Assembly: GCF_048771995.1 (NCBI RefSeq)
Contig: NC_133024.1
Coordinates: 40,695,501 to 40,759,500 of the forward strand
Origin: Taeniopygia guttata
Lineage: Eukaryota; Chordata; Aves; Passeriformes; Estrildidae
Direction: 5' to 3'
Length of the DNA stretch: 64,000 nt
The notes under the pieces are model-generated. The model was not told the DNA's origin, ran no database searches, and was given only the letters and a program-made list of their open reading frames with translations. A program made the translations under genes and the position numbers. Positions 1 through 12,720 of this stretch are shown piece by piece. Each line of letters begins with the position of its first letter. Positions within the stretch are counted from its first letter, which is position 1.

Positions 1-2489
1 ACTAAATTTGACATATCTGCCAATCCCTCAGATCTCTTTTGTCCTTAATAAGACAGTGCTCACACATTCGCCTGTGGGGTATCAGATGGCCCTTTTATGC
101 TTATTCATCTCCTATAAAGAACGTGACTCCTGTGGCCACTCATGTTTCCTTTGGCAGCTGAGAAGCTGGAGATTTACCACTCTGTAAATCTGCAGCTGTA
201 GCAGAGCCTAGGTCTCACCAGATCCATGGCCACTGTGTTTGCTGTGTGCTGAGGAGGGCCCCCAAAATGCCCCCCTTCCCTGGGCCACCACATGTCACCT
301 ACACCCCCGTGAGGTCTGCACTCCTACCCTTCACTGCCTGACCACCATGGTGGGACTGCACTTGAGCAAAAGCCATGCCTCGATACATCTAGATGCCTAC
401 TTCTGCTGTGTATGGATTTATTCAGAAAGGGTGAAGAAAATCTAACAAATAATTGTATGGCACCATTGTAGACTGAGGAATTAGAAGCTCTGTATATCTC
501 CTGTAAATGTGAAGAAATTATGTATGAGAATATTGCCAAGTGCTTCCTTTATAACAACTGGAGAGAAACAAGCAATTTTAAGGTATGATCCACCTGTTCC
601 TATATTTCTGAAATAGGTCAGATGAATCATTCCCTAAAAATATTTATTTGTTTCTAATGACTTGAAAGAGAGGTTACAGATGAGCTCAGCCATAAGCACT
701 GTGTAGAAGTTAGGTGACACGCGTGCTATTGGAGGCAGACTCAGAAGTGGTCTACTGACTTCTTCAGTTTCTCTCTTGGCACATTGGGCTGTTTTTGAAA
801 AAGCTAGATATCAAGCTGAGACGACCAAATTTGGCTATAAAAGGACATATAACATGCAAACATGATGGTCACCAGTGCATATGCACCTGTGGCATATCTT
901 GGGCCAAACTGAACACCTTCCTATAGACAAAACTTTGTTCACTTGTAGCCAATTCTCCTTCATCCAAGTAACTTTCCACAAGTAAATTGTCAAACCTAAA
1001 ATGAGAAAATTTGAGATGTCTGCATCCTAATTCCTGATGTGTCCAATGCAACTGGGACATTGGGTGTTCAGAATTTAGCTGGCTCTGCATGGATCAGTTT
1101 TGATGTATTTGCCAGTAAATAAAATGTATCAGAGACAATTCTCTGGCCCCAAAAACAAGTGACACACTACAGCTTGCAACCACAATGCTAAACTCTCCTT
1201 TCACCTAAATCAGGTGGCTTTAATGTTGCATTGGGGAAGAGTCACAGACTGTGCCACCAGTTAAAGGGTACCTACATCAGTAGGTCACTATCTAAACACA
1301 TTCACTTTAATCCCACATGTTTCCAGTGAAGCTATAAGAGGTAGTTTAAGAGTCTAATAAAATACACAGGCTCAGACATTCTGCCCAGTGAATGTGGATT
1401 ACAGATTCCATCAATCAGCCAGATGATAAGTCTGGGTGCCTAGGATATGGTTTAACCTCCACAAAGATAATCTGGCCATCAGTAAGGGACAATTGGCTGT
1501 ATTTTCAAGGGAGTATATCAAGGAAAATCAATATATTGCAGTAGCATGTTCAATATTTACTATTGATGGAGTTTTAATATTACACCTTCCTTGTCTCTAA
1601 ACTCAAGCTTTCAAGGCAGAGTTTTCAATATTACTCAAATAATTTTTCCAACTAGCCAACCTCACTACAAAAGTTTGAGTTACTCTAGATGGAAGATTAA
1701 ACACAAAGGAAAAATGTTATTTCAAATTTAGTAAACACAAAATACGTCTATACTACCTTGTTGGTATCTGTTGGATTTTTGTGCCTGTTATCCCCTGATT
1801 GTTCATGCTATTTGAGTGTTAGTTCACCCCAAGCTTAAATCTGGAGAAAGGTTAGTTGTTTATGGGCTGGGAAGACCTAGGCAGAGAGGAAGAGATAGTG
1901 TGTGCCAGTGTCCCATCCCCACACTGCATGAAGATACAGTGTGAGTGTGACTCACGTCGGGTTTGGTTTCTCCCAGACTAACCAGTATTTCAGACAGCCT
2001 CACATCCTAAGCCACCCTTGGTGTTACACAACAAAAAGACATATCTGGCAGCCTGAAAACAGCTTCCCAATAGCAGCCCAGGGCAACATCTTAAAAGGAC
2101 CACAGCAAATCAATGTCTCCATTGTTGGAAGATTTCTTAGCGGCATTTTAATATTACACTGAGTGTCATAGCACAGTCTGGTTTTATACAAACAAGACTA
2201 GTGCTACTTTCATTTCACAGATCTATCTGTATGTCCATGTATATGCATATGAATTTTGTGTCCCAGCAGTGTGTGTACATACATGCAGAAGGGGTAACCA
2301 ACCCTTGGGTGCAGGCAGGCGCAGCTGCCCAGGATACATGGGATCCTTGTAAGCCCAGCTTTCAACAGAATTCTTTGTGATTCCTGATTGCTGTGACCAT
2401 GGTATTGAGAAGCAGGTCTCTGCTTTGCTTGTCCAGACATGAATATCCCTGAAAGTCTCCAGGAGGAGCCTTCTTTCTAGGCTGTGACA
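1..2489. other. Intergenic DNA, nothing recognised
   Basis: AT-rich sequence with only short open frames (under 80 codons) in every direction. None shows a family motif, plausible splice borders or a known protein match. In mammals the gene upstream of CFAP300 is CEP126, and I looked for its final exon without finding one I could support. No simple-sequence array or recognisable transposon is visible in this stretch. Confidence 0.5.
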
Positions 2490-2670
2490 TGTACTCCTAT
2501 AGACTCACTGGAAGAGGAAAGTGGTCAGCTTCCCAGGAAAGTGGTCACAGCACCAAGCCTGATAGAGCTCAAGAAGCATTTGGACACTGCTCTCAGGCAC
2601 ATGGTGCGATTCCTGGGAATGGTCCTGTGCAGGATAAAGAATTGGTCAGATGAATACATTATCACTGGTG
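2490..2670 (+). mobile_element. CR1 LINE 3' fragment, sense
   Basis: The stretch from about 2508 reads like the 3' end of CR1 in forward orientation: a 'ccaggaaagtggtcacagc' segment, then a 'gagctcaagaagcatttgg' segment, then 'cactgctctcaggcacatgg'. These correspond to the last ORF2 codons and the 3' UTR of avian CR1. Only about 160-180 bp remain, and the terminal short repeat of CR1 is not visible. This is a 5'-truncated, non-mobile relic. The ends are approximate. Confidence 0.75.
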
Positions 2671-3485
2671 CTCCAGTCTCTTGCTTATGTTTTCACAGCA
2701 ACTGGATATTTTTTCTGTAGGGAATATCTATACTGCAAAACCAAAGGGGACCAGGTAATGAGCTCAGGCATTCACATTTACTGCTACATGGCTTAATTCT
2801 TAATGCTCCCCTTGACTGTTTTGGAGCCCTTCAGCTGTCACTGAGGCAAGCCAGTTTACAGGGAGCTAACCCTCTGGAGTGTGGACACAAGCCAGTCAGT
2901 GCTATTCAGCTTCAAGGCTTGAATCAACTCAGCAGTATAAACACAGCCAAACAGTCTGTATGTTCAATGAGATGAAAAGGAGCAAACAATTCTGATTCCA
3001 TTTAATGCCAATTTACAGCTCTTAACATTGCCTTTCCCACAAATCAAGCAGTTGTATTGTCTAGCTGAGGGCTTTTGTCCAATGACAGGATGAGAGTCTG
3101 AGAAATCTGTCTGTTCTGATAATGTTGCAGAGAGTGTTCACATTTACTATCAAGGCTTCACTAGGACATAGTCAACATGTTGATTTTGCTAAAATAAATG
3201 TCTGGAATAAATGAAGACACTAAAAATAAACACGATCCTAGGAAGGGCATTCACTTTATTTTTGCCCAGAGAGGAAGAGGTGTAGCTTGCCAGCCTTTTT
3301 ATTTGGTTGCTAACCAAATAATGAACGGGAATAAACTAATTCTGACTATGTTTTCAATTACCTTAGGGAGCTTGATGCCAATGAGTTTGACATTTCTCTA
3401 CTAACGTCTGAATACTTCTATGCAGGGACCACTTTACATATATATGATGACCTTCACTGCTCCAATATAATCAAATTTCTTTTAC
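2671..3485. other. Intergenic DNA, nothing recognised
   Basis: About 800 bp of AT-rich sequence between two repeat fragments. There are only chance-length open frames and no motif I can name. Confidence 0.45.
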
Positions 3486-3530
3486 AGATTCATAGAATAG
3501 TTTGGGTTGCACATGACCTCTAAAGGTCAT
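3486..3530 (-). mobile_element. CR1 LINE 3' tail, antisense
   Basis: The sequence 'agattcatagaatagtttg', followed by a 'gacctctaaaggtcat' segment, is the reverse complement of the extreme 3' end of avian CR1. It stops exactly where the LTR at 3531 begins. The antisense CR1 body at about 4179 lies on the far side of that LTR, so the tail may belong to the same CR1 copy, split by the LTR insertion. The piece is short, so the call rests on this end motif and its context. Confidence 0.65.
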
Positions 3531-4175
3531 TGTGCTGTTTTTGGCTGAGATAGCGTGATTTTTTTTTTTTCATAGTGGTTTGAATTGGGCTGTGCTTTGG
3601 ATTTATGCTGAAAAGTCTGTTGATAATACAGAGATGTTTTCATCATAGCTGAGAAGGGCTTATGGAGTCAAGGCCTTTCCTCCTCCTCACCCCATTCCAC
3701 CAATGAGGATGCTCAGGGTGCACAAGAGATTGAGAGGACGAAATGAGAACAGCTGATTCCAACTGTCCCAAAGGATATTCCAGACCAAATGGCATCATGC
3801 TCAGTATGTAAAGTGGGGGGAAGAAAGAAAGAAGTGGTGGAATGTCAGAGTGAGGTTTGTCTTTGCAAGTAACTGTTACACACAATGGGGCACCGCTTTT
3901 CTGGAGATGACTGCTTTTCTGGACCTGCCTGTCCATGGCAAACAGTGAATTAATGCCTTGTTTTGCTTTGCTTGTATGTGTGGCTTTTGCTTCTCATATT
4001 AAACTGCCTTTGTCTCAACCCATGAGTTTTCTGTCACCATGCTGTGGTCACAGAATTCTTCTGTGAATTCTTTGCATTTGCATTCTTCTGATTCTCTCCC
4101 AGTCCCACCAGGATGGGATGTGCTAGTGGCTTTGTGTTTCTCTGATTGCTTTTGTGACCATTTTGTTTTGGTGAC
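3531..4175 (+). mobile_element. Retroviral LTR (avian ERV), solo-like fossil
   Basis: This is a degraded long terminal repeat in + orientation, recognised from a widespread bird ERV LTR. It opens with 'tgtgctgtttttggctgaga', passes through a segment reading 'gtcaaggcctttcc', a block ending in 'catgctcagtatgtaaag', and a U3/R-like region with an ATTAAA poly(A) signal at 3998-4003. It ends in a 'gattctctcccagtcccacc' segment and a diverged 3' edge. No internal gag, pol or env sequence is seen beside it, so it is best read as a solo LTR. It is clearly old and broken. The exact Repbase family is not certain, and the 3' boundary is approximate to about 15 bp. Confidence 0.7.
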
Positions 4176-4178
4176 CTA

Positions 4179-4935
4179 CTCCAACAGGTCCACACCTTTC
4201 CTGTGCTGAGGACCACTAAGTTGGCAGCAGCACTGCAGGAGGAGTTTCACAAGAGCAGAGCAGAGGGGCAGAATCACCTCCCTCACCCTGCTGGCCACAC
4301 GGCTTTGGATGCAGCCCAGAATATGACTGACTTTTTTGGCTGCAAATGCACATTGCTGGGCCACTGCATGTGGCCTTGTTGATCTTTGTGAGGTTCATAT
4401 GGGCCCACGTCTTGAGCTTGTCAGAGTCTCTCTGGACAGAGTCCCATCCCTTAGGCATGTCAACAATGCCACTCAGTTTGGTACCATCTGCAAACTTACT
4501 GGGGGTGTACTTGATCCTGCTGTCTATATTATTGTCCCCCAGCAAGACAAGAGCCTGTGTGATGACTCCTGTAGCTGGAACAAGAAGGCTTCACCAATGG
4601 GCTTTCCTTGATGAGGCAAGCTGTAGGAGAGACCAGCCATAAGGTTCCCTCTGTTGTCTCAGTATCTTGATTCTTACCGATAAGCTTTCAATCTGTTCAT
4701 GGTTATTCTTCAGAGAGATCTCTTCCTGCTCTATCACACACACCCCTCTTTGGTGTAGAGGGCAATCTCTTTGATCTTATTTCCTTGCCTGTCTGTCCTA
4801 GACAGCCTGCAGCCATCAACAGCCACACTCCAGTCAGTGGATTTGACCCACCAAGTTTCAATAATGGCAACAGCAAATGGCATCTTAGAGCCTGATGATT
4901 TGCTAGAATTACAGTTCTCAGGATATCTGACATCA
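4179..4935 (-). mobile_element. CR1 LINE fragment, antisense, internally deleted
   Basis: Read on the minus strand, 4216-4545 and 4176-4364 encode pieces of CR1 reverse transcriptase: 'SKFADGTKLSGIVD', 'AQQCAFAAKKVSHILGCIQS' and 'VASRVREVILPL' all fit the CR1 ORF2 C-terminal half. They fall in two frames, so the reading frame is broken. From about 4625 to 4935 the sequence instead resembles a region nearer the 5' end of CR1 ('gattcttaccgataagc', then 'cactccagtcagtgg'). A large internal part of CR1, roughly 2 kb by my recollection of the consensus, is therefore missing between about 4560 and 4625. Confidence 0.75.
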
Positions 4936-7900
4936 GAGATCTAATTGTCTGATGACAAATAAAAAGATATATCAGTATGAAAAATTGCTTCCTGAAGTCC
5001 CTTGTTCATTCCTTGAACGCTTGGATAGTCTCTTAATAACTCTCAATGTGTTCTACATCTAACTTTAAAAAGTATGTTCTGTAAAATTTTGTATTAAGAT
5101 TGTAAACGTAAGTATCCACAAAAAGTGATCATTTTGCATTTCAAGGTATTAATGCATTAAGTTATCTTACAAGCCGTTTGTAAAAATCATTGTATTTCTT
5201 TGTGCTTATAAAATGAGGAAATGCTTACAAGCTCTCTAGAAAATTATGTAGCACTTTCTGAAATGTATGGAGATCTCTAAATAGAATTGTGAAGTGTCAG
5301 ATTGTATACTATTCTGAGAGCATTTAATAGATTAAGCTCTGAAGGAAGTTATGGTTTTATTAAGAGCATGTTAACCTTTCCCTACTTGCTGTGTCTTGCA
5401 TACAGCTTGAAAACCCTTTACACCTCTCCTCCAGATTACAAACTCTTTTATTGTATGCACATGTCTGGCACAATTAGTCTATATTTTGGCAAGGACCTCT
5501 AGTCTATTATTATGTAAATAATTTCTTTAAATGTTAGTTCTCTAAATGTTCTCTAAATGTCTCTTATGCATTTTTTTCCTAAGAGGGTCTTAATACCCAA
5601 ACATTTACCACTCTAGTCTAAATATTCCTCAGCTGAACTACAACATGAATAGGAAGAGAATTGCAGCTTTAGAGAAAATGGCAGTGATCCCATTGTTCCC
5701 GCTGTGAGCCAGATTGTGCACTATAAATCATGCATCCCTCAGAAGAAAAAACTCACATCCTTCTGCCAGACTTCTGATTATAAAGTTTGTATTTGAAAAC
5801 TTTAGAATCACTTCTTAGCTTGAGCTCTAGCAAGGGGAATTTTAATTTCAATAGACATTGAAACACAGAAAGTATTAATATCAAAAGCAAAATGTTGCCA
5901 TTTCTCTTTCAAACTCATTGCTAAGGAATTAAAGCAGACTGTTAATTCTTCATCATGTCATTTAAACAGAAAAGACAATTCAGTATCTTTTGCAGGGGAT
6001 GGAATGTATAGTTTGTGTCTCAATTTGGTTTCTTGCTATTCCAAGTAAATGTATATCTTCTTGGAAACATTTTAAGAAAGCATTGACATAATATTTTATT
6101 CAAAGCAAACAGTGCAGCATAAAACACAAGTGAGACTCTTCACTGGCTCATATCTTAGAGTGACTTTGTCATTTCCCCATGGGGACAGTATTGTTTTAGT
6201 AACTGAGACGTACACACTCATTTAGAGAGCTAAGAGGATGCTCTTCTCATTCATACAGATCCTTTCAGAATGGAGTCAAAAAGAAGCCAAGATTGATGCT
6301 GGTGTTGCAACTACACAGAATGATTTATAAGACTCAAGGACTGAAAAGAGATGCAAACACCTTATGGGGAAGACAATATAAGGACAGATTCTAGAAGAAT
6401 CTTCTATGCTTGCAAGAATACTATCCTGCTCTAGTTGCTGTGAATCGGCAGCAGCCTTTTTGTTCAATTTGCAGATGCAAATTCATTCTCATCAGATAAA
6501 TTACAGAAGCAAACTAGTCTACATATCCTTTTATCTTCTGGCATGTGTAGACAAAGTGATGAGCTCTCTGATTTGGTTTCCTACCGGAGGACATACACAA
6601 GATTTAGGCCACACACTTCATGCCCATAAACAAGAGCTCTGCCTCTCCTTTCGGTCTTGAACCTGCATCTGGGAGAGGAATTGACTCCTTCAATGTGGAT
6701 TCTAAAGCTCAATGCTGTCAGAAGATTAATATTTAACACTATAAAGCAACCACACAGAAGCTTAGAATAGAAAGTAGGGAAGAAAAACACCAGCTGATCC
6801 AGGAGGAGGAGTCTGCAAAGATAACATAGCAATCATATTCACTGATATGTTACTTTACTCTGTTGTGTAACTGTAAGTTCAGGAGAAGTAGGCTTGCGTT
6901 ATGTAATCTCAATTTATATGAATCAAAACCAAAACTACGAATTCTCAATAAAACCCTCCTAGTTTCCTATCACCAAATAAACACCGCTTGGTAGAATAAT
7001 AAGGACTTGGGTCTTCCCCATTCTGTGAATTCAAGATAGCGCTATTGTGTAAATAGATATAAAATAGATATAGATTCCTAAAATCTATATTGTTGTTCTC
7101 AGAGCCTAAAATTTCTAGCACTAATGATAACTTCAGCCTTGCACTAAGGGAGAAGCCTGGACATAAGGCTTTTTTTGTGCATCTATCATAAGCTATGGTA
7201 CCCAAGTTTTAGATTTTCAACTCTGCCCTGGGAGACTACATTGGGTTTTCCTGTCTCCTGGAAACCCTGTAGTCTTTTGCACACTGAAGAAAATTCCCAG
7301 AGCCACCAACAGATTTGAATTAACCACAGAATTCCTGGAACTTAAACAAAAAGTTTATGTGCTTCCTGTTTCTTCCATAGAAAATATAGAAATATCAAGT
7401 GACATTTTTGTTTTGACAACACACATTTTCCAAAATGACCCTATGTTTGACTTCAGGCTGTGCTGCCTTAGTACTTTCAAAATAGATATCCTTGAAAGGC
7501 TACCCTCACTCTTCAATTAGTCCTGATTGCTACAGCCTGTCTCTTAGGTTAAGTAGAATAACAAGAACCTTTTGCTTCAGACATTTACATGGGTGCATTC
7601 TGTTCCCCTGTACTTATTATGCCTAGGTCCCTAGACATGTTTGTCTGTCCTAGAGTTGAATTTGTGGAGGTGAACTAGGACAGTCACAGCACCTGATGCT
7701 TAGCAAGGAACCCATTATTGCCAGGTCTCTGGAAGACTCTTTATCTCATATTGATCAAAATTGAATCAAATTGCATGAAACATCTCTGCCTTTTCCATGG
7801 CAGGAGGTACTGGCATCACCTTGAGAAAAAAATGTCTGGGCTGATAATCTATTGGCTGCTATAGAAATCATAATTGTGGAGGGAAACAGCAAGATAATTG

Positions 7901-10900
7901 GCTGGAAAATTTAAAAGGGAGAAAAATTTCCCCCAAAAAAAACCTTTTCTTGGTATTTTCTTTATTTTTATGGTCAAGTCTAAAACAATCATAAACTTGA
8001 CTTCACAGAACATCTGTCCTGGACCTATCAGGATTCAAACTGTAGACTTTCCCCTTTGATGTGACTTCCCAAGCTCAATTCAGTAAGCATTCCCTGATGT
8101 GTCCTGGTAGAGAGAATCCTCCATAAAACAAGAGAGACAGTGACTGTGTCACCCTTCTCCTTTCATCTGTGTGGATTTTACCCATAGGGGAAATGTGCAT
8201 TCATGTATTGCCTTTTAAAACCTCCAGATCAGAGGGCAGTATAGGACAGATGTCCATCAGCCTCACTGTTGAAAGTGTCTGTTTGGATAGAAGTGCCATA
8301 CTTGTTCAGCTGAAGAGTATAAAAAGGACCACAGAATTAGCAGCCAGAGTTTTTATTTGAAATCAGGGACACTTCAATACAAGGGCATGCCTCAGTTCTC
8401 ATTGTTCATATGGAAGTTGTCCTTTTGTAAGATATTGTTTCCTCTTGGATAGTTTAGGTATCTTTCTGCTTAGAGTGGAACTTTCCAAAGTGGCAGCTCA
8501 GACATATAACTAAGCATCTGGATCTTGGTCACCTCAGCCCAACAGCATTACCTTCTCTGCTCTTTGTGGTCTAGTGATAAATCACTCATTTAGATTGCAG
8601 TAGAAGCTTCTGGTCACATTGGCAACTGACTTCAGTTCTGCAAAGCCCAAAAGGAGCAAATTCACAAGTGGAGCCCACCTTTTGCTCCCCTGTCTAGGAA
8701 GAATAGGATATACTAGGCTTCTCTATATAGTTGAAAACAACGGCAAGAAAAAAATCTGCATAGGAATTTAGACCAGTTTAATGGTTTAAAATAAGTTCAG
8801 AAGCAAATAAGGCATTTTATAAAGGTCAAAGAACAAGTACTGCAGTTCAGCAAAAACCTTGTAAATTTAGTAGGCAAATCCAAAACCAGAGCAGTTTCTC
8901 CACCCTTCCAGACTGGATCAGGGTTTAGATTGCCAGTCTCTCAGATGGCCTAGGTTAAAGATCTATGATTATGCAATGAAGGATGCTTGTCAGACAGAAT
9001 GGAAGATGACATTTGGGTACCTTATTTTATAACACTTAATAAACTTTGTTTAAACAGTATAAACAGCATAAACAGCAGACAAAGGAAAAAACTGATTTTG
9101 CAATAAAAGCTATTTTTATGAAAGAAAAAGTCACATGATCTCTTACTTTTTAAGAGAGCAACAGAACTTGCTTTGCCTGTCAGCCCTGAAAAAAAGACTG
9201 AATTTAATGCCAAAACCAGAGGTCCTGATAGGCAACAGTGCTAAATTCTAAATCTCACATTTTATTAGCTTCCCTCCTTGCCTTAGCCTCAGTCTCTGGA
9301 TAAGCAAAACCCCCACACAGTAAGGCTAAACCCTTCATAACTCCTGACTTTTACAGCAGCTGTAGACACCCTGATTTTTCATTAGGCAAAATTTTCAAAG
9401 TGAAATGTATTGATGGGTACCTCACATACATGACACATATTCATATACACGTAGGAGGGAAATCAAGGTCTCTGTGGGTCCTAAATATCCTAACTTCAAA
9501 CTGTTTATGTCAAACTACATTTAGATTTGTCATGATCATCCCTCTCAGTGTAAAATCAATATTGCAGGCAAGCCTTTGCTTGTTCATTGCTAATTTTAAC
9601 ACATGCACCTCCAAAGTCACCTCAACAATATTATTGGTAAATACATTCTGCTGGATAATCACACACAATGTCCTTCTGAAATTGAGCTTTCCTTTTCCCT
9701 CCTTGAAACCTTTAATAAACTCCTCAAATGCAGCATTACACCCTGTAAAACCCTCAGTTACTGACTGAATTTTGTATCTGATGCCCCCAAAAATGGAAAC
9801 CCTCTAAAGTCCCATTCAGTAAGAAGAGCCAAGAAATATCAAGGTGAATAATTAATAGAATAAGCACTCAGGGAGTATACATTAGTGAACTGCTTAAAAC
9901 CCATCTGTACTTCAGCAGTCTGATATAAAATATGCAAAAAGAACATGTTTAAATATAGGACTAATATTATGTCCCCTTTTCAGAGAAGAAAAAGTGGTGA
10001 AGAGATAGTGGTGATATTTCTGCCTCTGTCTTTGGAGGAAAATCAACAACTCCCTGGCTTTGGTACACAAAGTGAAGGTCGTATGAGCGAGACCTGAAAG
10101 CCATGGCATGGAGAGCTGCAGAGGATGCAAAGAAACCTGAGGATCAGTTTGGATAAAAGGAACCAAGTAACCCAAGGCTGGGTACAATGCTCATGGGGGA
10201 GAGGGACTTAACTGGGATGTACAAAATACAGGTGGGAAGGAAATAGTCTTAGATGCTTTATTAAAAGTATAGGTGGAAAATAAGGTATACAGAGCCAAGA
10301 GGGATAATAAGTAATTTTATAATAGAAGAGACAGTTGTGCTTTCAATTTTGTTGTTCAGTTATGAAGTTTAAGATGTTTTGCGGTCACCTTATGGAGATT
10401 TATTAATCTCATCAACTGAATAAATCTGTTCACAAGCACAGTACTGACTTGGAAGTCAGTTCAGGCGCTTGCACACGGTCACCTAGCTCGACCTGAGACA
10501 AAGAAGGGTATAGCCTTTCTGCAGCTGACAGATACACCACTACTTAAGTGTAGACTCAGCCTCTAGCTGCCATTCCAGAAAACCAGAAAAGAGGTATCTG
10601 GGGCAATCTGAAAACTACCTTGGGCATCTGAAATGCCTCTCTCTGCAATTAAATTGAGATCTTGATTGCCCCTGATGATAATGGAAGCTTATCTGATCTA
10701 TAAAGACCTACAGGTAGGCACCTAAAATTATGTCTCTGAACCTGAAACATACCCCCAGGTGTCAGCTCTCACCTCTAATTCTACTGCCATTTAAAATTTC
10801 CAGCTGGCCTCCAGCCACCAGTCTGGAGAAGTACAGGCCTCCTCTAGGTGTTGTGTCATATCTGACACATGAAGATGTTCCAGCCTCCTTGAGTGGCAGA

Positions 10901-11949
10901 TAAAAAGCTCAAGCAACTGAATCAAACTTCCAGCACCCAGACCTTCAGTCACTCCTACAAACACCCAGATCACTGTCCAGATCAAAACAGCACATGCAGT
11001 AGCCTGGTTCAGCTGTGCTTAGGCACATACAGGGAGATAAAGTGTTATACTTTAAAGGAATTTTTAACAAAACACCTTGAAGTATGGCAACACAAATAAT
11101 AAGGGAAAACATTAGCCAGAATAAGTAAAAAACATTTAAAAATAGAATTTCTGAAGAATTTGAAGTCCTAAATCCAACTAATAAAGAGTCTTTTGGAACT
11201 CAAACAGGCCCCAGAGTTGTCCCCTCCTTCATAAAGTCCTTAACAAAGAAATTATAGATACAAATTCATGTTTATGTTTTCCAACTACCACAGTAAAATA
11301 TTTTCTACTCAGCAAAGCAGTTTCTGAGACACAACTACCCAGACATCTTGTAAGCTTTTGTATGTAAACTTTGCAGGTAAACTGTGTACACAAGTATATG
11401 TTTGGCTTGTGGGCCTAGAAGAAATGGGGTATACTACTGAACTCTCAAAACATAAGGTGAATTTGAAACTGGGCATTTCAGTTGTTGTGTATATTATAAA
11501 CTCATGTATTGCTTGAAAAGAGGATTAGCAGCTCAGAAACCTCTGCTTGTTTAAAAAGTAACAGCAACCCATATCTGATTTATAGAAAGTGTTTAGACAC
11601 CAACCTTCAAAGAAGGCAATGAATCTCCAGGAGAGTATATACACTGCAATTGAGAGATGAGACTCAAGTGTGTGAATACTCTTCCTTTCCCTCTTGGAGA
11701 AGGAGAATAGACCTGGATGGTTTCACATACTGTGTTGAGTTTCCTGGGCCTTGCTCTAATTCTAACTGTGCATCTTCAGCATCTCACGTCTCTTTCTTGA
11801 GGACCAAAGAAAATCTAGATGTTGCAATGCTTGTTGCTTTGATACCTAAACTCACATTATTATATTTTACCATTATACCTATTACTGTATGTATTAAACC
11901 TCACATTTTTTATTTACTACTTATTTATAAATACTTTTTAAGATGCTAA
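4936..11949. other. Intergenic DNA, nothing recognised
   Basis: About 7 kb of AT-rich sequence. The longest open frame (9400-9768 +, 122 codons) has a composition typical of chance AT-rich translation and no motif. I see no exon with conserved protein content, no RNA gene and no recognisable transposon. Ancient, highly diverged repeats could be present and missed by eye. Confidence 0.45.
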
Positions 11950-11967
11950 TTGTAAATTATCCATATT

Positions 11968-12004
11968 TTAGATATATACATTACATGTTAGATATATACA
12001 TTAC
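11968..12004. repeat. Short tandem duplication, period 20 bp
   Basis: The 17-base unit 'ttagatatatacattac' occurs at 11968-11984 and again, identical, at 11988-12004, separated by three bases. This is a simple local duplication in AT-rich DNA with no evident function. Confidence 0.85.
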
Positions 12005-12134
12005 TTTTTGAATTAAGCCTCATTAGGCTTTATTCAAATAGGCTGTAGTGCATGTATATAGCAATGTACCACACAGCCTTTGGAAGCAGAGGTTGTTAAT
12101 GGAGCAGTCACTCAGGTATATGAAGCTGATTAAA

Positions 12135-12720
12135 CTAAGACAGACAAGATGGACAAATCTGCCATAAATATAACAACCTTTTAACCACACACTGAATGTC
12201 AGGCAGCTGTAAGAGGGAGTTGCTCTGTAAAATCAGCTGAGCTGGCAGCCAAGAGTGACAGTGAAGTTGGTAGGGCAGTGCCCTCCCTGACACAGCCCCA
12301 TCCCACAGCACCCTAACCAGCAAAGCAGGTCTGGTGACAGTGACCATGTTCAAACACAAGTCCAGATCATCAGACCAGTCCAAAGGGATGACACAAGTTG
12401 AATCTGAGGTCAGGCCCGGGACTGGTGGGTTTATGGCCAGGCACAAGCATGCTGTCCATGCAGCTCCAACAAGAAGCTGGGGCAACAGCTGGGGCTGAAA
12501 TGCAGCTCCCAAGCTAAGAGGATTAGGGTCCCATTGAGGTGCCTTACACTTCTGTCCCACCCAGCTGTATGATCCAAGGTCACAGCAGAGTTAGCTGTGC
12601 AGCAGGCCTACCACTAGGAAAAAGTGGCTGCTGAGTCTCTGTAGGGTCCTGACACTGATTCAGCAATACACTTGCTAGGACAGCAGCAGGCTAACTCAGG
12701 ATGTGACAACAGCCCTAGTA
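12135..12720. repeat. Unidentified GC-richer block, possible old repeat
   Basis: This stretch is noticeably richer in G and C than its flanks and contains repeat-like phrasing (for example 'gcagcaggcctaccactagg'). A 141-codon minus-strand frame (12135-12560) crosses it but is rich in Leu, Pro and Trp with no domain I know. The composition suggests an old transposable-element copy, possibly LTR-derived, but I cannot name the family. The limits are set by composition only. Confidence 0.3.

Noticed and set aside
4336-4642. Plus-strand frames of 91 and 98 codons
   Set aside because: They are antisense shadows of the CR1 reverse-transcriptase fragment on the minus strand.
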